Assembly (NCBI RefSeq): GCF_030162935.1
Contig: NZ_JASAUZ010000034.1
Location: forward strand, 124,001 to 188,000
Length of the DNA: 64,000 nucleotides
Direction: 5' to 3'
DNA from: Comamonas halotolerans
Lineage (GTDB): Bacteria; Pseudomonadota; Gammaproteobacteria; Burkholderiales; Burkholderiaceae_C
A program made the position numbers and the translations under genes. Shown here piece after piece: positions 46,132 to 56,048 of this stretch. Numbering within the stretch: position 1 is the stretch's first letter; each line of letters starts with the position of its first letter. Under the pieces are notes generated by a model. That model ran no database searches, was not told the origin of the DNA, and was given only the letters and a program-made list of their open reading frames with translations.

Positions 46132-47211
46132 ATGTCCTTTGTTATTCCTGAAATTGTTTCCATCCAGAATGCCGGTTTTTCTGCCCACGTGCAGGGATTG
46201 CTAGATAACAAGACCAAGCCTGTAGGTTCACTGGGTGTGCTGGAGCAACTGGCACACCGTATTGCCTGCATTCTTGGCACCGACCAGCCTGTGCTGCAAG
46301 CGCCGCAGATGGTGGTGTTTGCTGCAGACCATGGTCTGGCGGCGCGAGGCGTATCAGCCTATCCGGTGGATGTGACTTGGCAGATGGTGGAGAACTTCAT
46401 GGCAGGAGGCGCGGCGGTGAGTGTGCTGGCACGTCAGCACGGTATTGCCCTGAATGTGGTGGACTGTGGTGTTGCGCGCGACTTTCCCCCGCGTGAACAA
46501 GACCCCGAGGACAAGCTGCCCAAAGCGGGGCAACCGCGTTTATGGCGTCGCAAAGTAGCCTATGGCACGCAAGACTGCAGCCAGGGCGTGGCCATGAGTG
46601 AGCAGGAGTGTGCCTTGGCCATGCGCAACGGTGTGGAGCTGGTCAAGAGGCTCCCCGGCAATGCCTTGCTGCTCGGGGAAATGGGGATTGGCAATACGTC
46701 CACGGCTTCGCTGTTGCTGGCCAAGCTCTGCGCAGTTCCCGTGGAGCAAGTCACAGGCATGGGCACAGGTTTGGACACAGAGGGCGTCAAGCGCAAGGTG
46801 GCAGTGTTGCAGCAGGTGCTGGCAGTGCACCAAAGCGTGACTGAGCCATTGCAGGTGCTGGCAGCGATCGGTGGGCTTGAGGTGGCGACCATGGTGGGCG
46901 CTGTATTGCAAGCTGCGAAGGAGCGCCGCGTGATTGTGGTGGATGGCTTTATCACCACGGCTGCAGTGCTGGTGGCCAGCCGCTTGCAAGCGGCTGTGCT
47001 GGAGCGCTGTGTGTATGCCCATCGCTCAGGTGAACCGGGCCACAACATGATGCTGCAGGCCTTGCAAGCGCAGCCATTGCTGGACTGGCAATTGCGCCTG
47101 GGTGAGGGTTCGGGCGCAGCCACGGTCTGGCCATTGCTGACGGCAGCCTGTGCTGTTCTGCGTGAGATGGCCAGTTTCAGCGCTGCAGGTGTGGCAACCA
47201 AAAGCGTTTAA
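46132..47211 (+). CDS. cobT: Nicotinate-nucleotide-dimethylbenzimidazole phosphoribosyltransferase
   Basis: A 359-residue CobT enzyme that activates DMB to alpha-ribazole phosphate. Conserved blocks are NKTKPVGSLGVLE, FAADHGLAARGVSAYPVDVT, LGEMGIGNTSTASLLLAKL and, near the end, LRLGEGSGAATVWPLL with the catalytic Glu. It uses the DMB made by BluB at 39855. A strong terminator follows; cobS and the alpha-ribazole phosphatase that often follow cobT are not here. Confidence 0.96.
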   Translation: MSFVIPEIVSIQNAGFSAHVQGLLDNKTKPVGSLGVLEQLAHRIACILGTDQPVLQAPQMVVFAADHGLAARGVSAYPVDVTWQMVENFMAGGAAVSVLARQHGIALNVVDCGVARDFPPREQDPEDKLPKAGQPRLWRRKVAYGTQDCSQGVAMSEQECALAMRNGVELVKRLPGNALLLGEMGIGNTSTASLLLAKLCAVPVEQVTGMGTGLDTEGVKRKVAVLQQVLAVHQSVTEPLQVLAAIGGLEVATMVGAVLQAAKERRVIVVDGFITTAAVLVASRLQAAVLERCVYAHRSGEPGHNMMLQALQAQPLLDWQLRLGEGSGAATVWPLLTAACAVLREMASFSAAGVATKSV

Positions 47212-47229
47212 GGAACCGTTTGCTTCTAC

Positions 47230-47260
47230 AAAAAAGCGTGCCACAAGGCACGCTTTTTTT
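47230..47260. terminator. Bidirectional terminator between cobT and ndh
   Basis: GCGTGCC / GGCACGC stem (47236-47253, loop ACAA) flanked by A6 and T7, between convergent genes. Confidence 0.88.
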
Positions 47261-47275
47261 GCCACCGTGATAGCC

Positions 47276-48583
47276 TCAATCCAGCCGGATCGTGGGGCGC
47301 AGGCGTGCGTTCATCAAATCCACCAGCCACAGCAAACCACCCCGCCAAAATCCGTACAGGCGTGCCTGGTGCGAGCGATACAGCCAGATATGACTGAGCA
47401 TGGCCAAGCGACCGCGAATCAAACCACCGTTAAACAGACCAAATTTGCCCAGTGAGCCGTAGGCATCGTAATGGGCCAGTGATACCAGCGCACCAAAATC
47501 TCGGTAAGCGAAGCCTTTGCCTGCATAGGTCTGGCGGCTGGCAAGCACTTTGGGTAGCAGCTCAATCAGATAGCGTGCCTGCTGGTGCGCCACCTGGGCA
47601 GTTGGTGGCAGTGGCTGCTTTTGACCGGGCAGGGTGTAGCTGGCGCAATCTCCCACAGCGTAGATGTCTGGGTCAGCGGTTTGCAGATCTTCATTGACGA
47701 TCAGCTGGTTGCCACGTGTGGTTGGCAGGCCCAATGTGGATAAAAAGTTGGGTGCTTTCACGCCGGCAGCCCACACGCTCAGACCTGCTGGCACCAGCTC
47801 TTCACCATCCAATATCAAGCCATCTGCACGTGCAGCCTGCACCTTGCGGTTCACCAGAACGCGAACACCCAGTTTTTCCAGGCGCTGTTGCGTGGCTTGT
47901 GAAATTTCTTCAGGAAAGCCTGGCAGGATGCGCGCGCCCGCTTCAATCAGCACAATCTGGAATTTGGCTGCCTTGCCCAAGGCGCCATAGGCTTCGGCGC
48001 TTTCGGACAATTGCACCAGCTCGGCAGCCAGTTCGACACCGGTGGCTCCAGCCCCCACAATGGCCACTTGCAGGGTTTCACCTTCGGTCATGCCACGCAG
48101 CATGCGCAACCGGATTTCTCTGTTGAAGTCATCGGCTTTGCGGCGCGAGTCGATCATGTAGCAATGCTCAAGCACACCGGGTGTGCCAAAGTCATTGGCA
48201 CCACTGCCCACTGCAATTACCAGCTTGTCGTAGCCAATCTGGCGTGCAGGCACGACTTCACGGCCATCCTCGGACATGATGGGGTCGAGGGTGATGGTTT
48301 TGGCAGTGCGGTCCAGGCCTGCCATTGCCCCAGGCTGGTAAGCAAAGTGCGCATCAGTGGCTTGGGCCAGATAAGTGGTCTGCTGTTGGGCCAAATCTCG
48401 GGTGCCAGCGGCAATGGTGTGCAGCATGGGCTTCCAGACATGGGCAGAGTCAGCATCCACCAAGGTGACGGAGGCAATGTTGGCATCACCGAGTTTGCCG
48501 AGCGCTGAAGCGATCTCCAGTCCTGCGACACCGCCGCCCACGATCAGCACGCGAGCTGCTTGGATCTGTGTTTGATCACCCAT
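47276..48583 (-). CDS. ndh: Type II NADH dehydrogenase
   Basis: A 435-residue single-subunit, non-proton-pumping NADH:quinone oxidoreductase bound to the inner membrane. The FAD-binding dinucleotide fold RVLIVGGGVAGLEIASALG is at the N-terminus. A second fold for NADH, VAIVGAGATGVELAAELV, lies near residue 170, and IYAVGDCASY is the FAD C-terminal block. The basic C-terminal region is amphipathic. It is a single gene, convergent with cobT. Confidence 0.93.
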   Translation of the reverse strand: MGDQTQIQAARVLIVGGGVAGLEIASALGKLGDANIASVTLVDADSAHVWKPMLHTIAAGTRDLAQQQTTYLAQATDAHFAYQPGAMAGLDRTAKTITLDPIMSEDGREVVPARQIGYDKLVIAVGSGANDFGTPGVLEHCYMIDSRRKADDFNREIRLRMLRGMTEGETLQVAIVGAGATGVELAAELVQLSESAEAYGALGKAAKFQIVLIEAGARILPGFPEEISQATQQRLEKLGVRVLVNRKVQAARADGLILDGEELVPAGLSVWAAGVKAPNFLSTLGLPTTRGNQLIVNEDLQTADPDIYAVGDCASYTLPGQKQPLPPTAQVAHQQARYLIELLPKVLASRQTYAGKGFAYRDFGALVSLAHYDAYGSLGKFGLFNGGLIRGRLAMLSHIWLYRSHQARLYGFWRGGLLWLVDLMNARLRPTIRLD

Positions 48584-48890
48584 TCTGATTCCTTGCCTGT
48601 TGTGTGAAATTTCTTGTGGCTTTGCAGTTGTGCAAAGCGCTGATTGTGGTTCCTTTTTTTGATAGCGCTACTTGTTGATGTTCATTGGCTTTTCTTTGAT
48701 TTTATGTCTTACATGAGAGTGCTACCCAATGCATAGCTGCAAATTGAACATTGGTGCAAGCAGGCGTGCTTGGTACATCTTTTGGGGTGCAATTGCTCGT
48801 GGAAGTCCATAAAATTTTTCTGGGTATTGGGCTGTTTTAGAAATGCGTTCAAACGCCAGCTCTGCAGCAACTCAAACATCGTGTTGAGTA
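48584..48890. other. 307-bp intergenic region between ndh and tctE
   Basis: No gene is seen. It must hold the ndh promoter (minus strand) and the 3' end of the tctDE transcript. An 8-bp hairpin GCTTTGCA/TGCAAAGC (48619-48638) falls in the ndh leader. No clear promoter hexamers were found. Confidence 0.5.
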
Positions 48891-50333
48891 TTAGTGTGGC
48901 TGGTTGGTGGTTGTTGCGGGTACAGGCAGCGTGCTGATGGCTTGTAGGCCTACGGTGCCTGTGGATGCGCGGCAGTTACGCAGCTCAAGCTGGCCGCCGA
49001 GCGCTTGCACTATTTCCTGGCAAATCGCCAGTCCCAAGCCCGAACCATGCAGGCTGTCACCTGCAGAAAACGGTTGATAGAGGCGCTGCTGCAGCTCGTC
49101 GGACAAGCCAGGTCCCTGGTCTGTGATGCGCAGTTGCGCTTGCCGCTGGCTGGCATCCATATTCAACACCACCAGCAAGGCACTGCCAAGTGGCGTATGG
49201 CGAATGGCATTGTGCAGCAGATTACGCACCAGTTCACTCAGCATCCATTCGTGGGCTTTGACCTGCACCGGTGTGTCCGCCTGTAATTCAAAGTCCAGCA
49301 TTTTTTCAGCAATCAGCGGTGCCAGATCAAGTGCCACTTCACGTACCACGGCATCCCAGTACGTGATAGGTGCTTCCTGCTGGCGAAGCTGCTCAACTTT
49401 GGCCAGCGACAGCATCTGGTTGGCCAGATCAGTGGCACGATCCACGGTAGCCTCGATTTCCTGCAGGGCTTCTTCGGCTGGCAGATCACCACGGCGTGCC
49501 GATTGAACCTGCACCTTGAGTACCGCCAACGGGGTGCGCAACTGGTGGGCGGTATCGCGTACAAAGCGTTTCTGGTGTGAAAGCAGCAGACGCAGACGCT
49601 CCATGACACGGTTCATGCCATCGACCAAGGGCTGCAACTCGCGTGGCACTGCGCTGAGTTGAAACGGTCGCAAATCATTGCTGGGACGCTGGCCTATGGC
49701 ATTGCCAACGTTGCGAACCGGGCGTGTGACGCGTTGAACCACGATCAAAACCGTGGCGGTGATCAGCAGCAACAGCACCCCATGCTGCCAGATGGTTTCA
49801 CGCAGCAACCGCCAGGCAGGCATGCGGCGCAGTTGCAAAGTCTCAGCCACCTGAATGACTGCCATGCCCCGGCCGGTAGCACTGGCAACGGGTTGCAGCA
49901 ATGCTGCAATGCGCACAGGTTGCTCACGGTAGGTGCTGTCATAAAAATCTACCAATGCCGCATAAGGTGGTTGCGCCGGAATTTTTCCATTCCATGTCGG
50001 CAGGTCTTCAAAACCGGAGATCAAGCCACCATCCATAGTGGAGACGCGGTAATACATACGTGTTTGCGTATCGGCTTCGAAAGCCTCCAGCGCAGAGTAG
50101 GGAACCGTGGCTTCAATATGCGCGTGCTCGTCGTAGCCATCCACGGTCAGTTGTTCGCTGATGGTTTTGGCGGATGCCAGCAGGCTGCGGTCATAGGCGG
50201 TGTGAAGCACCTCCAGGGATGATCGGTAGTCCCACCAGATGTTGAGCGCGATGCAAGTTGTGACGGGCAACAAAATGCCGGCCAGCAACTGCTTGCGCAG
50301 TGACCATGTGCGGAGTGGTGTGTGCAGACTCAT
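48891..50333 (-). CDS. tctE: Sensor histidine kinase (TctE type)
   Basis: A 480-residue membrane histidine kinase. Two membrane segments (about 15-32 and 185-203) flank a periplasmic sensor domain of about 150 residues. HAMP-like VTRPVRNVGNAIG follows, then the H-box DTAHQLRTPLAVLKVQVQSA. The kinase domain has NLLHNAIRHTPLG (N-box), ITDQGPGLSDEL (G1) and GSGLGLAICQEIV (G2). Its ATG overlaps tctD by 4 nt. Next to tctCBA it most likely senses tricarboxylates such as citrate. Confidence 0.92.
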   Translation of the reverse strand: MSLHTPLRTWSLRKQLLAGILLPVTTCIALNIWWDYRSSLEVLHTAYDRSLLASAKTISEQLTVDGYDEHAHIEATVPYSALEAFEADTQTRMYYRVSTMDGGLISGFEDLPTWNGKIPAQPPYAALVDFYDSTYREQPVRIAALLQPVASATGRGMAVIQVAETLQLRRMPAWRLLRETIWQHGVLLLLITATVLIVVQRVTRPVRNVGNAIGQRPSNDLRPFQLSAVPRELQPLVDGMNRVMERLRLLLSHQKRFVRDTAHQLRTPLAVLKVQVQSARRGDLPAEEALQEIEATVDRATDLANQMLSLAKVEQLRQQEAPITYWDAVVREVALDLAPLIAEKMLDFELQADTPVQVKAHEWMLSELVRNLLHNAIRHTPLGSALLVVLNMDASQRQAQLRITDQGPGLSDELQQRLYQPFSAGDSLHGSGLGLAICQEIVQALGGQLELRNCRASTGTVGLQAISTLPVPATTTNQPH

Positions 50334-51028
50334 GGCGTGAGCTGTGAGGCCGCAGGTTTGAGCAGATAACCCAGACCACGCAGTGTCACCAGATCCACGC
50401 CTGTGCCAGCCAGTTTTTTGCGCAGGCGATAGACCACAACTTCAATGGCTTCGTACTTCACATCAACTTCGCCTGGAAATACCAGCTCATACAGCCGCTC
50501 TTTGGCCAGAGCCTGCCCGGGCCGGGCAAGCAAGGCCTGCATGAGTGCACGTTCGCGTGGCGTGAAATCCATGGTTTCACCAAGATGGTAGATAGCCCCG
50601 CTGCTGCGATCCAGTCGCAAATGACCTAGCACCGTATCCTGGCTCTCGTTCGGGCTGGCTTGTGTGCTCGGCGCTCGGCGCACCAGAGCCCGCAGGCGTG
50701 CTTCCAGTTCATCCAGATCAAAGGGCTTGGGCAGATAGTCGTCGGCTCCGGCATTGAGTCCCAGTACACGGTCACCCACAGTGCTGCGGGCCGTGAGGAT
50801 CAGCACTGGTGTGGTGGATTTTTGGCTGCGCATTTGCTCCAGCACTTGCAGACCATCCATTCCAGGCAGACTCAGATCCAGCACGACGGCATCCGGTTGC
50901 AGCTCTTGCCAGCGCTGTGCAGCCTGATGACCATCGGCGCACAGGCTCACCCTGATGCCGCGGCGTGTCAGCGCGCGCTCCAGGCTGGCACGCATGGCAT
51001 TGTCATCTTCAACCAAAAGAATGTGCAT
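50330..51028 (-). CDS. tctD: Response regulator (TctD type, OmpR family)
   Basis: 232 residues from ATG 51028 (MHILLVEDDNAMRASLERAL). The receiver domain has the acidic pair EDD, the phospho-Asp in VLDLSLPGMDG (about residue 51) and the Lys in PKPFD. A winged-helix DNA-binding domain of the OmpR class (FTPRERALMQALL, VEVVVYRLRKKL-like) follows. The frame extends 33 nt upstream, but the receiver fold starts at the chosen ATG. It is divergent from tctC over 176 bp, the likely binding region. Confidence 0.93.
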   Translation of the reverse strand: MHILLVEDDNAMRASLERALTRRGIRVSLCADGHQAAQRWQELQPDAVVLDLSLPGMDGLQVLEQMRSQKSTTPVLILTARSTVGDRVLGLNAGADDYLPKPFDLDELEARLRALVRRAPSTQASPNESQDTVLGHLRLDRSSGAIYHLGETMDFTPRERALMQALLARPGQALAKERLYELVFPGEVDVKYEAIEVVVYRLRKKLAGTGVDLVTLRGLGYLLKPAASQLTP

Positions 51029-51204
51029 AGATGCACACGTTAGCACTGCGTCATGCGGCATTGCGCAGAGATTTGCCTCGGGTTTTCACCAGCTTTTACA
51101 GACAGCCATTTGACAGGACTGCGCCGCATCATGGTTGCCAGTGGTGCAGATTGTGATGTGCACCGCCCATCCTGACATTTCATAGCAACACAGGAGACAA
51201 AACA

Positions 51205-52167
51205 ATGCGACGCGATACCTTTTTGAAGAGCATGGCCGCCATGGCAGCAGCGGGTTTGCTGCCACATACAGGCTGGGCGCAAGCAACAGCCATGAAAATG
51301 ATGCTGCCAGCCAATCCCGGAGGCGGCTGGGACACCACAGGCCGTGCATTGGGCAAGGCTTTGCAAGATGCCGGCGTGGCTTCATCAGTCACTTACGACA
51401 ACAAGGGCGGCGCTGCTGGCGCGATTGGACTGGCGCAGTTTGTCAACGGTAGCAAGAACGATCCCAATGCCCTGATGGTGATGGGTGCCGTAATGCTGGG
51501 CGGCATCATCTCCGGCAAGCCTCCTGTGACGCTCAAGCAGGTCACACCTTTGGCACGAATCACCAGTGAATACAACGTGTTTGTTTTGCCCACCAACTCG
51601 CCTTTCAAGAGCATGGCAGACGTGGTCACGCAACTGAAAAAGGACCCTGGCAGTGTGAAATGGGGCGGCGGCTCCAGAGGCTCGACCGAGCATATCGCTG
51701 CTGCCATGATTGCAAAAGCAGTAGGCGTTGATCCCGCCAAGATCAATTACGTGGCATTCCGAGGGGGCGGAGAGGCTATTTCTGCCATCCTGGGTGGCAA
51801 TGTCACAGTGGGAGGCAGTGGCCTGAGCGAGTTCGCGGAATACATTTCCAGCGGCAAGATGAAGCCCATTGGCGTGACGTCTGCACAACGTCTGGCTGGT
51901 GTCGACATTCCTACGCTCAAAGAGCAGGGTATTGATGTGGAAATTGGCAACTGGCGCGGCGTTTATGGTGCTCCGGGTTTGAACAGGGCGCAGCGCGACG
52001 AACTGGTCGCCAAGCTGGAAAAAGCCACCCAGAGTGCTGCCTGGCAGGAAGCGCTGAAAAAGAACGACTGGATGCCCGCATGGCTGGCTGGTGATGCTTT
52101 TGCAAGCTTTGTTGACAAGGAGTTCGAGACCTTGCAAGACACCATGACCCGCGCAGGCATGGTGTGA
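51205..52167 (+). CDS. tctC: Tricarboxylate transport protein TctC (periplasmic)
   Basis: A 320-residue TctC receptor. The signal peptide MRRDTFLKSMAAMAAAGLLP ends near GWAQA. KMMLPANPGGGWDTTGRALG replaces the usual Bug first-strand motif and is typical of TctC proteins that work with TctAB. The ATG has CAGGAGAC 8 nt upstream. It leads the tctCBA operon, divergent from tctDE, and binds citrate or related tricarboxylates. Confidence 0.92.
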   Translation: MRRDTFLKSMAAMAAAGLLPHTGWAQATAMKMMLPANPGGGWDTTGRALGKALQDAGVASSVTYDNKGGAAGAIGLAQFVNGSKNDPNALMVMGAVMLGGIISGKPPVTLKQVTPLARITSEYNVFVLPTNSPFKSMADVVTQLKKDPGSVKWGGGSRGSTEHIAAAMIAKAVGVDPAKINYVAFRGGGEAISAILGGNVTVGGSGLSEFAEYISSGKMKPIGVTSAQRLAGVDIPTLKEQGIDVEIGNWRGVYGAPGLNRAQRDELVAKLEKATQSAAWQEALKKNDWMPAWLAGDAFASFVDKEFETLQDTMTRAGMV

Positions 52168-52242
52168 TCCTCGAACACCTCACAACAGCGTTTGTGGGGT
52201 GTGCAATTGATGGACCTTGTTTAATTCGTAAAGGAGCTCTGC

Positions 52243-52797
52243 ATGTCTGAGAGCTTTGATTCCTCGCCGCCAGATGCCGAGTTCAATATCAGCGCGCCAC
52301 CTGCGCGCTGGCAAGCCGCTGTGGGTGTGGCGGTGATTGGTGTGGCGGTGGTCATGGGCGTAGGCGCCGCAATGATTGCCGGCGATGCGGGTTACGGTGG
52401 TGCTGGACCCAACTTCTTGCCGTGGATGTGCACGGTGGTTCTGGCCATTTGTGGTATCTGGCTGGTGTGGGAGGCGCTCTCGGGCGGTTTTCGCCATGCA
52501 GCGCCGCCCAGCGGCAGCCAGCATGCGGATATTGGACCCTTTGTATGGGTGTCTGCTGGTTTGCTGCTCAATGCGTCCCTGATTGAACATCTTGGCTTTG
52601 TCGTCAGTTGCACCTTGTGCTTTGTTTTGGCCGTGCAAGGTTTGCGCCGTGCCCAAGGACAAGCCAACACCTTGAGCGGCAAGTCGTTGCTCAAGGATGT
52701 GTCCATTGGCTTGCTGATCTCAGCGCCAGTGTTTTGGGCTTTCACGCAATTTCTGGCTATTAACTTGCCAGGTCTGACGGAAACGGGGTGGCTGTAA
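52243..52797 (+). CDS. tctB: Tricarboxylate transport protein TctB (small membrane subunit)
   Basis: 184 residues with four predicted helices (for example AAVGVAVIGVAVVMGVGAAM and WMCTVVLAICGIWLVWEAL) and a soluble N-terminus. TctB is the small membrane subunit of the tripartite tricarboxylate transporter. AAAGGAG lies before the ATG. Its stop overlaps the tctA start (TAATG). Confidence 0.9.
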   Translation: MSESFDSSPPDAEFNISAPPARWQAAVGVAVIGVAVVMGVGAAMIAGDAGYGGAGPNFLPWMCTVVLAICGIWLVWEALSGGFRHAAPPSGSQHADIGPFVWVSAGLLLNASLIEHLGFVVSCTLCFVLAVQGLRRAQGQANTLSGKSLLKDVSIGLLISAPVFWAFTQFLAINLPGLTETGWL

Positions 52798-54320
52798 TGG
52801 AGCTCTTTGACGCTTTGATGCAGGGTTTCGCTGTAGCTGCCACGCCGGTCAACCTGCTGTGGGCCTTGCTGGGTTGTGCTTTGGGTACCGCTGTGGGGGT
52901 GTTGCCAGGAATTGGCCCTGCGGTGGCGGTGGCGATGCTGTTGCCGATCACGGCCAAGGTGGAAATCACCGCCTCCATGATCTTCTTTGCCGGCATTTAT
53001 TACGGGGCCATGTACGGGGGCTCCACCACTTCTATCTTGCTGAATACACCGGGCGAGACGGCAAGTATGGTCACGGCCATGGAAGGCAACAAAATGGCCA
53101 AGAGCGGGCGGGCAGGCGCAGCCTTGGCTACTTCTGCAATTGGCTCGTTTGTAGCTGGCACAGTAGCAACGGTGGTGGTGACTTTGTTTGCACCATCGGT
53201 GGCTGATTTCGCGGTGCGCCTGGGGCCGCCGGAATATTTCATGTTGATGGTGCTGGCATTCACGACAGTGAGCGCAGTGCTGGGTCAGAGCAGTCTGCGC
53301 GGTATGACGGCGCTGTTCATTGGCCTGGCCCTGGGATGCATCGGCATGGACCAGATTTCTGGTGCAGCTCGCTACACCGGCGGCAAGATGGAGTTGATGG
53401 ACGGTATCGACATCGTTCTGGTTGCAGTCGGCCTGTTTGCGGTGGCCGAAGTGCTGTATGCCGCTTTGTATGAAGGCAAGGTGGTGGAGACGCAAAACAA
53501 AGTCACGCGGGTGCATATGACCCGACGGGACTGGAAGCGCTCGTTGCCGGCCTGGTTGCGCGGGACGGTCATTGGCACGCCGTTTGGCTGTATTCCCGCA
53601 GGTGGTACGGAGATACCAACATTCTTGAGCTATGCCACTGAGAAAAAACTTGCCAAAGGTGAAGACAAGGCCGAATTTGGGAAGAAAGGGGCTATCGAGG
53701 GGGTGGCGGGACCTGAAGCTGCCAACAACGCGACGGTGACGGCAGCGTTGATTCCGTTGCTGACCTTGGGTATTCCCACAAGTAACACCACGGCAGTATT
53801 GCTGGGTGCTTTTCAGAACTATGGCATCAACCCAGGGCCGCAATTGTTCAGCAGTGCCGGGGCCTTGGTATGGGCCTTGATTGCTTCGCTGTATATCGGC
53901 AATTTGATGCTGCTGGTGTTGAATTTGCCGATGGTGGGTCTGTGGGTGAAGCTGCTCAAGATTCCTCGGCCTTACCTGTATGCCGGTATTTTGATTTTTG
54001 CCACGGTAGGTGCTTACGGCATGCGTCAAAGCACATTTGACCTGTTTTTGCTGTATGCAATTGGTCTGCTGGGCGTAGTGATGCGACGTTTTGACTTCCC
54101 TACGGCACCAGTGGTGGTCGGCATGATCCTGGGCCCATTGGCGGAAGCACAGATGCGCAATGCCGTTGCGATTGGCGAGGGCAGCTTCTGGATCTTCCTG
54201 CAGCGTCCTATGTCTCTGACATTGGTGGTGATTGTGCTGCTGGTGTTGATCGTGCCACGCGTTTTACAGAGTTTGTCGCAAAAGCGGGCTGCCCGATTAG
54301 GGCCGGAAGTCACGCTGTAG
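52797..54320 (+). CDS. tctA: Tricarboxylate transport protein TctA (large membrane subunit)
   Basis: A 507-residue protein with about 12 membrane helices. Family motifs include [59 protein letters not shown] and [15 protein letters not shown]. It is the transport channel of the sodium- or proton-coupled TctCBA system. ATG 52797 shares one base with the tctB stop, which fixes the start. A terminator follows. Confidence 0.95.
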   Translation: MELFDALMQGFAVAATPVNLLWALLGCALGTAVGVLPGIGPAVAVAMLLPITAKVEITASMIFFAGIYYGAMYGGSTTSILLNTPGETASMVTAMEGNKMAKSGRAGAALATSAIGSFVAGTVATVVVTLFAPSVADFAVRLGPPEYFMLMVLAFTTVSAVLGQSSLRGMTALFIGLALGCIGMDQISGAARYTGGKMELMDGIDIVLVAVGLFAVAEVLYAALYEGKVVETQNKVTRVHMTRRDWKRSLPAWLRGTVIGTPFGCIPAGGTEIPTFLSYATEKKLAKGEDKAEFGKKGAIEGVAGPEAANNATVTAALIPLLTLGIPTSNTTAVLLGAFQNYGINPGPQLFSSAGALVWALIASLYIGNLMLLVLNLPMVGLWVKLLKIPRPYLYAGILIFATVGAYGMRQSTFDLFLLYAIGLLGVVMRRFDFPTAPVVVGMILGPLAEAQMRNAVAIGEGSFWIFLQRPMSLTLVVIVLLVLIVPRVLQSLSQKRAARLGPEVTL

Positions 54321-54336
54321 CATTGGGTGACTCTTG

Positions 54337-54366
54337 AAAAAAGCCCCGACAAACGGGGCTTTTTTT
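54337..54366. terminator. Bidirectional terminator between tctA and the DASS transporter
   Basis: GCCCCG / CGGGGC stem (54343-54359, loop ACAAA) flanked by A6 and T7. Confidence 0.88.
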
Positions 54367-54383
54367 GTTTCAGGCCATGGTAA

Positions 54384-55916
54384 TCAACCTGCAGTGGGTA
54401 GCGTCATGTAGCCCATCATGGGCCAATAGGTCAGTGCAAAGATGACCAATAGCGCTGTGGCTGCAAGTGTCAGCACAAAGCCGGTGCGCACATAATCTTT
54501 GATATCAAAGGTGTCGGTGCCGTAGGCCAGCATGCCTTGGGGTGAGTTTACAGGCAGGATGAAGCCAAAGCTGACCACAAACTGCAGCAGCATGGTCATG
54601 CCGATGGGGTTGATGCCCGGAGTTTCCACAGCCTGAAGCACGCTGATGATGATGGGAATCATGGTTGATGCCAGACCCGTAGCGCTGGCAAAACCCAGGT
54701 GAATAACGATCAGGAAAAGCGACAGCAGCATCAGGATGGCAAATGCGGTGGCGTTGGCCAGCCCCAGATGGTTAACAATCAGTTGCGCCAGCCATGGAGC
54801 AGCCTCGGTTTTGAGCAAAGCTGAGCCCATTGCAATGCCGATGGCAAACAGCACGACAGTTCCCCAGGGAAAGCCCTTTTGTGACTCTTTCCAGCTCATT
54901 ACGCCAATGCGGGGCATCAGCATCAAGGCAATCGCGACGATGGTGGAGGAGGTGGTGTCGATGTTGTGCAGCACCCCTTCAGTTGCCCAAAATCCCAGCA
55001 AAATCAGTGTGATGGCCAAGAGTTTCCACTGGTTGAGCGTCATCTCTCCAAGCGCGACCAGTTGCTGGCGTACGGCTTCGCGTCCACCTTCAATGTGATC
55101 CATCTCGGGCTTGAGCATGTGCGTCATGATGAAGTACAGCAGCACGGTCAAGCAGGCAGAGAAGGGGGCTCCGGCAACAAACCAGTCACCCCAGGTGATG
55201 GTTTCACCAAATTGGCGCTCGATAAAGCCAATGGCCACCATGTTTTGCGCAGCTGCGGTTTTGATACCAATGTTCCAGACGCTGCCTGTTTGTGCCGCTG
55301 TGATCACTACCAAGGCGGCAAACTTGCTACGCCGATCTGCGCCGAATGCGGTCAGAAAACCCAGCATGATGGGCATCAGACATGCAACCCGTGCTGTGGC
55401 GCTGGGCACCAAGAAAGACAACAGGAAACCAACCAGGATGGCCCCCATGACCACGTGTTTGGCGCGTGCTGGGACATAGGACAGCACTTGCAGTGCGATG
55501 CGCTGGTCAAGACGGGTGGCCGTCATGGCGGCGGCAATGAAGCAGGCCGCAGCCACCAGCACCACAGCGCTATTGCTAAAGCCACCCAAAGCATAGGGCA
55601 GCGCTGCTTTGGTGCCCATCATCACAGCGTCAGCACCTTCTTTGCCTGGGACGGGGCTGATGGCGAGCAGGCCGATCATCAATGCACCAATCACCAGTGC
55701 AGAGACTGCGTAATCCAGGGCTTCGGTCATCCACACGATCACAGCGAAGGCCAGAATGCCCAGCATCATCTGCCCTGCCTGGGGCAGCCCGGCGATCGGG
55801 GGCATGAAAACAACGAGCAGCAACGCGGCAATCGCCGCAGCAAAGCCAATTTTGGGCATCAGCTTGGCAGGGGCGGCAGTAGCTGCTTGGGGAGGGGAAG
55901 CTGAGGTGCTTGGCAT
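54384..55916 (-). CDS. DASS-family (SLC13-like) carboxylate/anion:sodium symporter
   Basis: 510 residues with about 11-12 membrane helices, preceded by a soluble Ala/Pro/Ser-rich N-terminus. LLSFLVPSATARVACLMPIM and FILPVNSPQGMLAYGTDTFD are the two halves of the DASS signature (Ser-x-Thr/Asn-Pro-type motifs); members carry dicarboxylates, citrate or sulfate. ATG 55916 has AAGGAC 6 nt upstream and is preferred over the frame's earlier ATG at 55958. It stands next to the tctCBA locus but points the other way. The substrate cannot be read from sequence. Confidence 0.87.
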   Translation of the reverse strand: MPSTSASPPQAATAAPAKLMPKIGFAAAIAALLLVVFMPPIAGLPQAGQMMLGILAFAVIVWMTEALDYAVSALVIGALMIGLLAISPVPGKEGADAVMMGTKAALPYALGGFSNSAVVLVAAACFIAAAMTATRLDQRIALQVLSYVPARAKHVVMGAILVGFLLSFLVPSATARVACLMPIMLGFLTAFGADRRSKFAALVVITAAQTGSVWNIGIKTAAAQNMVAIGFIERQFGETITWGDWFVAGAPFSACLTVLLYFIMTHMLKPEMDHIEGGREAVRQQLVALGEMTLNQWKLLAITLILLGFWATEGVLHNIDTTSSTIVAIALMLMPRIGVMSWKESQKGFPWGTVVLFAIGIAMGSALLKTEAAPWLAQLIVNHLGLANATAFAILMLLSLFLIVIHLGFASATGLASTMIPIIISVLQAVETPGINPIGMTMLLQFVVSFGFILPVNSPQGMLAYGTDTFDIKDYVRTGFVLTLAATALLVIFALTYWPMMGYMTLPTAG

Positions 55917-56048
55917 AGATAGTCCTTCTTGGTCTTTGTGTTTATGTGACAAAGACAATGTAGAGAGACTAGGGTTATCACTTATTGTTCTGGGTCAAGA
56001 CTTAACAAGCATCAAGAGATGAGAGACAGTTCATGACATTTTGAGCGG

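Noticed and set aside
48670-48690. A possible FNR box upstream of ndh (TTGAT-GTTC-ATTGG)
   Set aside because: Only the left half-site matches; the right half departs too far from the consensus to claim.
52392-54029. A 545-residue minus-strand open frame
   Set aside because: It is antisense to tctB and tctA, is rich in His/Gln/Arg, and shows no domain; a codon-bias artefact.
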